Origin: CAILHX01 sp046155285
GTDB lineage: Bacteria > Pseudomonadota > Gammaproteobacteria > Burkholderiales > Methylophilaceae
DNA: 64,000 nt
Direction of reading: 5' to 3'
Assembly (NCBI GenBank): GCA_046155285.1
Contig: JBJXEA010000020.1
Coordinates: 1-64,000, forward strand
The notes under the pieces are model-generated. The model was given only the letters and a program-made list of their open reading frames with translations, made no database searches and was not told the DNA's origin. Made by a program: the position numbers and the translations under genes. Shown here piece by piece: positions 59,813-64,000 of the stretch. Positions within the stretch are counted from its first letter, which is position 1. Each line of letters begins with the position of its first letter.

Positions 59813-60007
59813 ATGCTATTCAATCGCCTTAACCACCACTTCAACACCCGTATCCAAACAGGGAAAACTGGGCGATTGGCGCTGGAAATCAGCTTGGCAT
59901 TAGCGATAAAATTGCTCTTGCTATGGCTGTTATGGATGCTATTCTTTTCTCACCCCATAGCCAAGAATGACCGCCAGCAAGCCGTCACTCGCATCATCTT
60001 GAATTAG
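59813..60007 (+). CDS. cydP: CydP, putative small subunit of cytochrome bd oxidase
   Basis: A 64-residue protein with one membrane helix (about residues 24-46, LALEISLALAIKLLLLWLLW). The pattern of a basic head, LxLEIxLALAIKL, FFSHP, and a short polar tail matches the CydP family that precedes cydA in many proteobacteria. It lies 7 bases before cydA and 23 bases after regA. Probably assembles with the oxidase; its precise role is not established. Confidence 0.8.
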   Translation: MLFNRLNHHFNTRIQTGKTGRLALEISLALAIKLLLLWLLWMLFFSHPIAKNDRQQAVTRIILN

Positions 60008-60014
60008 GACAATC

Positions 60015-61577
60015 ATGCTGCCCTCCGCCGAAGTCGTTGATCTTTCCCGCTTGCAGTTCGGTGCCACCGCGCTCTATCACTTCCTTTTCGTGCCCCTCAC
60101 GCTAGGGCTGTCGTGGATGTTGGTCATCATGGAGTCGGTGTACGTCATGACCGGCAAGCAAGTCTATAAGGACATGACCAAGTTCTGGGGCAAGCTGTTC
60201 GGCATCAACTTCGCCATGGGCGTGACCACGGGAATCACCTTGGAATTCCAGTTCGGTACCAATTGGGCGTACTACTCGCATTACGTCGGCGACATTTTCG
60301 GCGCACCTTTAGCCATTGAGGGCATGGTGGCGTTCTTTCTCGAATCCACCTTCGTCGGCCTGTTCTTCTTTGGCTGGGATAGGCTATCCAAAGAAAAACA
60401 CTTGATGGTGACATTTTTGGTGGCGCTCGGCTCCAACCTCTCCGCCTTATTTATATTGATTGCCAACGCCTGGATGCAGAACCCGGTGGGAGCGGCGTTT
60501 AACTTCGAGACCATGCGCATGGAATTGACCGATTTTGGAGCCATTCTTTTTAATCCGGTGGCACAGGTCAAGTTCGTACATACCGTAGCAGCGGGCTACA
60601 CCGCTGGCGCCATGTTCGTGCTGGGGATTTCAAGCTGGTATTTGCTGAAAAAGCGCGATGTAGGCTTTGCTTTGCGCTCCATCGCCGTGGCTTCCGGCTT
60701 CGGTTTGGCCTCGATTTTATCCGTCATTGTGCTGGGCGACGAATCCGGCTACACCACGGGTGAAGTGCAGCAAGTCAAACTGGCAGCGGTTGAGTCGGAA
60801 TGGCACACGGCGCCGCCACCTGCGCCGTTCACCGCGTTTGGCCTCCCCAACCAAGAATTGGAGCGCACCGATTACGCCATCAAAATCCCCTATTTGCTAG
60901 GCTTGATTGCCACGCGCTCCACCGATGAGGAAGTGCTGGGCTTGATAGACATCAAGAACCAAAACGAAGCGCGTATTCGCAACGGCATGGTGGCTTATGC
61001 GGACTTGCAGCGCTTGAAAAGTGGTGACACCAGCGATGCAGCACGCGTCGCTTTCGACAAAACCAAAGACGATTTAGGCTTCGGTTTGCTGCTGAAAAAA
61101 TACACGCCCAATGTGGTGGATGCCAGCGAAGAACAAATCAAACTCGCCGCCAAAGACACCATCCCCAACGTATTCGTGCTGTTCTGGTCATTCCGCGTCA
61201 TGGTAGGCATGGGCTTTTTGATGCTGTTCATCTTCGCCGCCTCGTTCTACTTCACCGCCAAGCGCAATATCGGCAAACAAACCTGGCTGTTGAAACTATC
61301 GCTATACGCCATCCCCGCGCCGTGGATTGCCACAGAACTGGGCTGGATAGTGGCCGAAATGGGCAGACAGCCGTGGACGATTTCCGGCATCTTGCCCACG
61401 CACCTGTCCACTTCCTCACTGTCCGTGGGCGACCTGTATTTCAGCCTCGCCGGATTTATCGGTTTCTATACTTTGCTGCTGGTGATTGAGCTGTATCTGA
61501 TGTTCAAGTACGCACGGCTAGGGCCTTCCAGCCTGCATACTGGGCATTATCATTTTGAGAGGCAAGTCACCGCATGA
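60015..61577 (+). CDS. cydA: Cytochrome bd ubiquinol oxidase subunit I
   Basis: A 520-residue inner-membrane protein of the long Q-loop (Escherichia coli bd-I) class. The heme ligand His is in YHFLFVPLTLG (about residue 22), followed by NFAMGVTTGITLEFQFGTNW. The Q loop spans about 250-380 with DDLGFGLLLKKYTPNV, and GRQPWTISG is conserved. It oxidises ubiquinol with high oxygen affinity. A ribosome site is within the cydP tail, and it overlaps cydB by 4 bases. Confidence 0.96.
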   Translation: MLPSAEVVDLSRLQFGATALYHFLFVPLTLGLSWMLVIMESVYVMTGKQVYKDMTKFWGKLFGINFAMGVTTGITLEFQFGTNWAYYSHYVGDIFGAPLAIEGMVAFFLESTFVGLFFFGWDRLSKEKHLMVTFLVALGSNLSALFILIANAWMQNPVGAAFNFETMRMELTDFGAILFNPVAQVKFVHTVAAGYTAGAMFVLGISSWYLLKKRDVGFALRSIAVASGFGLASILSVIVLGDESGYTTGEVQQVKLAAVESEWHTAPPPAPFTAFGLPNQELERTDYAIKIPYLLGLIATRSTDEEVLGLIDIKNQNEARIRNGMVAYADLQRLKSGDTSDAARVAFDKTKDDLGFGLLLKKYTPNVVDASEEQIKLAAKDTIPNVFVLFWSFRVMVGMGFLMLFIFAASFYFTAKRNIGKQTWLLKLSLYAIPAPWIATELGWIVAEMGRQPWTISGILPTHLSTSSLSVGDLYFSLAGFIGFYTLLLVIELYLMFKYARLGPSSLHTGHYHFERQVTA

Positions 61578-62713
61578 TTTTTGATTATGAAACCATGAAG
61601 CTAATCTGGTGGGCATTCATCGGCTTCTTGCTCATCGGCTTTGCCATCATGGACGGCTTCGACATGGGCGTGACCGCGTGGCTGCCATTCTTGGGCAAAA
61701 CCGACGATGAGCGCCGCGTCATCATCAACAGCGTCGGCCCCACTTGGGAAGGCAACCAGACCTGGCTCATCACCGCCGCTGGAGCCATTTTCGCCGCGTG
61801 GCCGCTGGTGTACGCCGCCGCCTTCTCCGGCCTCTACATCGCCCTGCTGCTAGTACTGTTCGCGCTATTCTTCCGCCCGGTCGGCTTTGATTACCGCAGC
61901 AAACTGGCCGATCCACGTTGGCGTAACGCTTGGGATTGGGGCTTATTTGCTGGTGGTGCGATTCCAGCGACTGTCTTTGGCATCGCCTTCGGCAACCTGC
62001 TTATCGGTTTGCCCTTTCACTACGACGACACGCTACGCTCCTTCTACACCGGCAGCTTCTGGCAATTGCTCAACCCCTTCGCCTTGCTGTGCGGCGTGGT
62101 GAGTCTGTCCATGCTGCTGATGCACGGCGCGATTTATCTGCAACTGCGCACTGATGGCGAGGTGCGAAGACGCGCTGCCAAAGCCGCGGTTTCAGCTGGT
62201 CTAATTTGCGCTGCAAGCTTTGCTATTGCCGGTGTCTGGGTTTCCGGCATGGACGGCTACGTCATCACCTCGGCGCAAGACGTGAACGCCGCGCTCAACC
62301 CGCTGCACAAAACCGTAGAAAAATTTTCCGGTGGCTGGATGAGCAATTACCACGCCCATCCTTGGACACTGTTAGCGCCAGTGGCAGGATTCTTAGGCAT
62401 TGCGCTCAGTCTGTGGGCAGGTCACAAAAAACACGAGAAATGGGCATTCGTATTCAGCTCCGCCGCGATCGCCGGCATCATCCTCACCGCAGGGTTTGCC
62501 ATGTTCCCCTTCGTCATGCCTTCCAGCACCAGTCCCACGAGCAGCCTGACCTTATGGGACGCGGCTTCCAGCCATAAAACGCTGGACATTATGTTCGTAG
62601 TGGCGGTGATTTTCCTGCCGCTCATCATGGCTTACACCGCGTGGGTCTATCGCGTGCTGCGCGGCAAAGTCACCATCCAGAACATCAAAGACAACACGCA
62701 CACCGCGTACTAG
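61574..62713 (+). CDS. cydB: Cytochrome bd ubiquinol oxidase subunit II
   Basis: A 379-residue inner-membrane protein. The N-terminal WWAFIGFLLIGFAIMDGFDM with conserved Asp, the GPTWEGNQTWLI loop, and LTLWDAASSHKTL near the C-terminus are typical. It partners CydA and helps carry oxygen and protons. Ends 9 bases before cydX. Confidence 0.96.
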   Translation: MIFDYETMKLIWWAFIGFLLIGFAIMDGFDMGVTAWLPFLGKTDDERRVIINSVGPTWEGNQTWLITAAGAIFAAWPLVYAAAFSGLYIALLLVLFALFFRPVGFDYRSKLADPRWRNAWDWGLFAGGAIPATVFGIAFGNLLIGLPFHYDDTLRSFYTGSFWQLLNPFALLCGVVSLSMLLMHGAIYLQLRTDGEVRRRAAKAAVSAGLICAASFAIAGVWVSGMDGYVITSAQDVNAALNPLHKTVEKFSGGWMSNYHAHPWTLLAPVAGFLGIALSLWAGHKKHEKWAFVFSSAAIAGIILTAGFAMFPFVMPSSTSPTSSLTLWDAASSHKTLDIMFVVAVIFLPLIMAYTAWVYRVLRGKVTIQNIKDNTHTAY

Positions 62714-62722
62714 GAGAAAGCA

Positions 62723-62830
62723 ATGTGGTATTTCGCATGGATATTAGGCGTAGGACTAGCCTTGGCGTTTGGCATCATCAACGTGATGTGGCTGGAGGCT
62801 GAACAACCGTTTGACGAGCAGGAGAGTTAA
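62723..62830 (+). CDS. cydX: Cytochrome bd small subunit CydX
   Basis: A 35-residue single-helix peptide beginning MWYFAWILGVGLALAFGIIN and ending in acidic residues (EQPFDEQES). The start MWYFxWILG is the CydX signature. It stabilises the hemes in CydAB. An AGGAGA site precedes the start, 9 bases after cydB stop. Confidence 0.95.
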   Translation: MWYFAWILGVGLALAFGIINVMWLEAEQPFDEQES

Positions 62831-62832
62831 TC

Positions 62833-63234
62833 ATGCTAGAAATCAATGCCGCCGCGACGGCCTCACTTATCACCTCAGAGAGCGACTTGGCGAGTTCGCT
62901 ATCGCTGGAACCGCAAGACCAATACCCGCAAGTGCTTTCCACCTCGCGCATGATTGCGTTGATGGAGATTGCGGCCTCGCGGGTGATGCGCCCTTTGTTG
63001 CAAACCGGGCAATTGTCGGTGGGCGTGGGAGTGAACGTTACGCATTTGGCGGCGACACCTCTGGGCGCAGAAGCTACGGCAACGGCGACGTTTTTGGGCA
63101 TGGAAGGGAAACTGTACAAGTTCAACATTGAAGCACACGATGCCGGAGGCTTGATCGGCAAGGGTGAACATACAAGAGCAATTGTGGATGTAGCGCGACT
63201 GCAGCAGGGCGCAACGAAGAGAGTCAGTTTTTAA
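62833..63234 (+). CDS. Thioesterase-like hotdog protein
   Basis: A 133-residue hotdog-fold protein of the fluoroacetyl-CoA thioesterase/thioesterase-superfamily type. VLSTSRMIALMEIAASRVM (about residues 35-53), then GVGVNVTHLAATPLGAEATATA (split by the typical strand turn) and IGKGEHTRAIVD are recognisable. It starts 2 bases after cydX. In Escherichia coli a different hotdog thioesterase (ybgC) also follows cydABX, so a membrane-lipid or acyl-CoA role near the oxidase is conceivable. Substrate unknown. Confidence 0.75.
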   Translation: MLEINAAATASLITSESDLASSLSLEPQDQYPQVLSTSRMIALMEIAASRVMRPLLQTGQLSVGVGVNVTHLAATPLGAEATATATFLGMEGKLYKFNIEAHDAGGLIGKGEHTRAIVDVARLQQGATKRVSF

Positions 63235-63246
63235 GATAAGAGCATA

Positions 63247-63279
63247 AAAAAAGCCCGCTGTTTTCAGCGGGCTTTTTGT
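63247..63279 (+). terminator. Rho-independent terminator of the reg-cyd operon
   Basis: AGCCCGCTG / CAGCGGGCT perfect 9-bp stem with a TTTT loop, preceded by an A-run and followed by TTTTTG. Confidence 0.88.
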
Positions 63280-63282
63280 GGG

Positions 63283-63344
63283 CTGTAGGAGCGCCGCCTC
63301 GGCGCGATAGTGCGTCAAATCGGGGCGAGGGCGCCCCTCCTACA
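63283..63344. repeat. BIME/REP-like palindromic repeat
   Basis: CTGTAGGAGCGCCGCCTCGG then CGCGATAGTGCG..., ending with CGGGGCGAGGGCGCCCCTCC and TACAA. Fourth copy of the family, between the terminator and the hppA stop. Confidence 0.85.
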
Positions 63345-63352
63345 ATGCCGTC

Positions 63353-64000
63353 TTACAAAATCGGCACAATCAGCAGCGCAACAATGTTGATGATCTTAAT
63401 CAACGGATTAACAGCTGGGCCAGCGGTATCCTTGTAAGGATCGCCCACGGTGTCGCCGGTAACAGCGGCTTTGTGTGCGTCGGAGCCCTTGCCGCCGAAA
63501 TGGCCGTCTTCGATGTACTTCTTGGCGTTATCCCATGCGCCACCGCCGGTGGTCATGGAGATGGCGACAAATAAGCCGGTCACAATGGTACCAATCAACA
63601 TGCCGCCCAGCGCCTGAGCACCCAGCAGCTTGCCAACTAGGATAGGCGCCAGCACTGGCAACAAGGAAGGAACGATCATTTCCTTGATGGCGGCTTTGGT
63701 CAGCATGTCCACAGCACGGGAGTAATCCGGCTTGGCAGTACCTTCCATGATGCCGGGGATTTCTTTGAATTGACGACGCACTTCAACCACCACAGAGGCT
63801 GCTGCACGACCCACGGCTTCCATCGCCATCGCGCCAAACAGGTAAGGAATCATGCCGCCGATGAACAGGCCGACGATGACCAAGTGGTTGGACAAGTCAA
63901 ACGTGGTTTCACCGCCGTTATGAATACCCAGAGCGTGGGTGAAGTCGGCAAACAACACCAACGCAGCCAAGCCAGCAGAGCCAATAGCATAGCCCTTGGT
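63353..64000 (-). CDS. hppA: Membrane-bound proton-translocating pyrophosphatase, C-terminal part (cut by window end)
   Basis: The last 215 residues of an H+-pumping inorganic pyrophosphatase; the reading frame is open to base 64000 with no start in the window. TKGYAIGSAGLAALVLFADF continues from the catalytic region, then GGMIPYLFGAMAMEAVGRAA, the DYSRAVDML segment, and TTGGGAWDNAKKYIEDG with GDTVGDPYKDTAGPAVNPLIK at the C-terminus. The residue that separates potassium-dependent from independent pumps is upstream of the window, so the subtype cannot be decided. It couples PPi hydrolysis to proton export across the inner membrane. Confidence 0.94.
   Translation of the reverse strand, partial: TKGYAIGSAGLAALVLFADFTHALGIHNGGETTFDLSNHLVIVGLFIGGMIPYLFGAMAMEAVGRAAASVVVEVRRQFKEIPGIMEGTAKPDYSRAVDMLTKAAIKEMIVPSLLPVLAPILVGKLLGAQALGGMLIGTIVTGLFVAISMTTGGGAWDNAKKYIEDGHFGGKGSDAHKAAVTGDTVGDPYKDTAGPAVNPLIKIINIVALLIVPIL

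Noticed and set aside
1..63344. CRISPR array among the repeated sequences
   Set aside because: The repeats are dispersed, palindromic and differ in family; there is no regular repeat-spacer array and no cas gene.
63353..63970. Taking the TTG at 63970 as a true start of the pyrophosphatase
   Set aside because: The frame stays open to the window edge and the residues before it (TKGYAIGSAG) are conserved family sequence, so the gene is simply cut.

Overview
The window looks like a chromosomal segment of a betaproteobacterium. It probably belongs to the Nitrosomonadales (Gallionella/Sideroxydans-like or a relative), but that placement rests on gene content and order only. Supporting signs are the DUF971-ubiE-ubiJ-ubiB block, a bioBFHCD operon, a pcnB-folK-dgk-panB-panC operon, a CIRCE element in front of rpoH, and a RegB/RegA pair joined to an Escherichia-type cytochrome bd operon. 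I recognise no tRNA, rRNA, CRISPR array, prophage or IS transposase.

Layout. 1-4670 is a phosphate-stress block: an OprP/OprO-type porin behind a near-consensus Pho box, a PhoX-like (DUF839) exported protein, and an OlsB-like acyltransferase for phosphorus-free ornithine lipid. 4704-8057 holds soluble transhydrogenase SthA and a divergent arsenic locus (arsR-arsC against acr3). 8088-9078 is rpoH with its CIRCE operator. 9139-10487 is a translationally coupled pair: a membrane protein carrying a TetR-type effector domain without HTH, and an ordinary TetR regulator. 10536-13826 covers ubiquinone genes. 13853-16630 is an accessory patch with a four-gene operon of unknown function and a Phd/PIN toxin-antitoxin pair.

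16636-19687 is a peroxide-defence module (rubredoxin reductase, two rubredoxins, a rubrerythrin without its own rubredoxin domain, divergent OxyR). grxC, secB, gpsA and a MazEF-like pair follow. 22456-27061 is a copper/heavy-metal operon (Cys-rich exported peptide, TolC-like lipoprotein, multicopper oxidase, outer-membrane protein, MerP-like and MerT-like proteins). A Fur-box-controlled TIGR03118-type protein, trmL, comF, the biotin operon and a chemoreceptor come next. Then come the pantothenate/folate operon, tas, mutS, tpm, a cyclic-nucleotide-binding protein with an AI-2E-type permease, and clpB behind a sigma-32 promoter.

49865-53889 encodes two c-di-GMP proteins (HD-GYP; PAS-GAF-PAS-GGDEF-EAL). 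54190-57867 is a TonB receptor with a PepSY protein, bracketed by two direct copies of a 21-bp sequence resembling a RegA/RegR box. 57983-63234 appears to be one transcription unit regB-regA-cydP-cydA-cydB-cydX-thioesterase. The window ends inside hppA.

The regulatory logic is unusually legible: PhoB, ArsR, HrcA, RpoH, OxyR, Fur and RegA each have a recognisable gene or binding site. Several families of palindromic intergenic repeats are scattered through the window. In at least three places the repeat itself supplies the stop codon of a flanking gene, and at 47181-47238 it does so for both convergent neighbours, perM and clpB.
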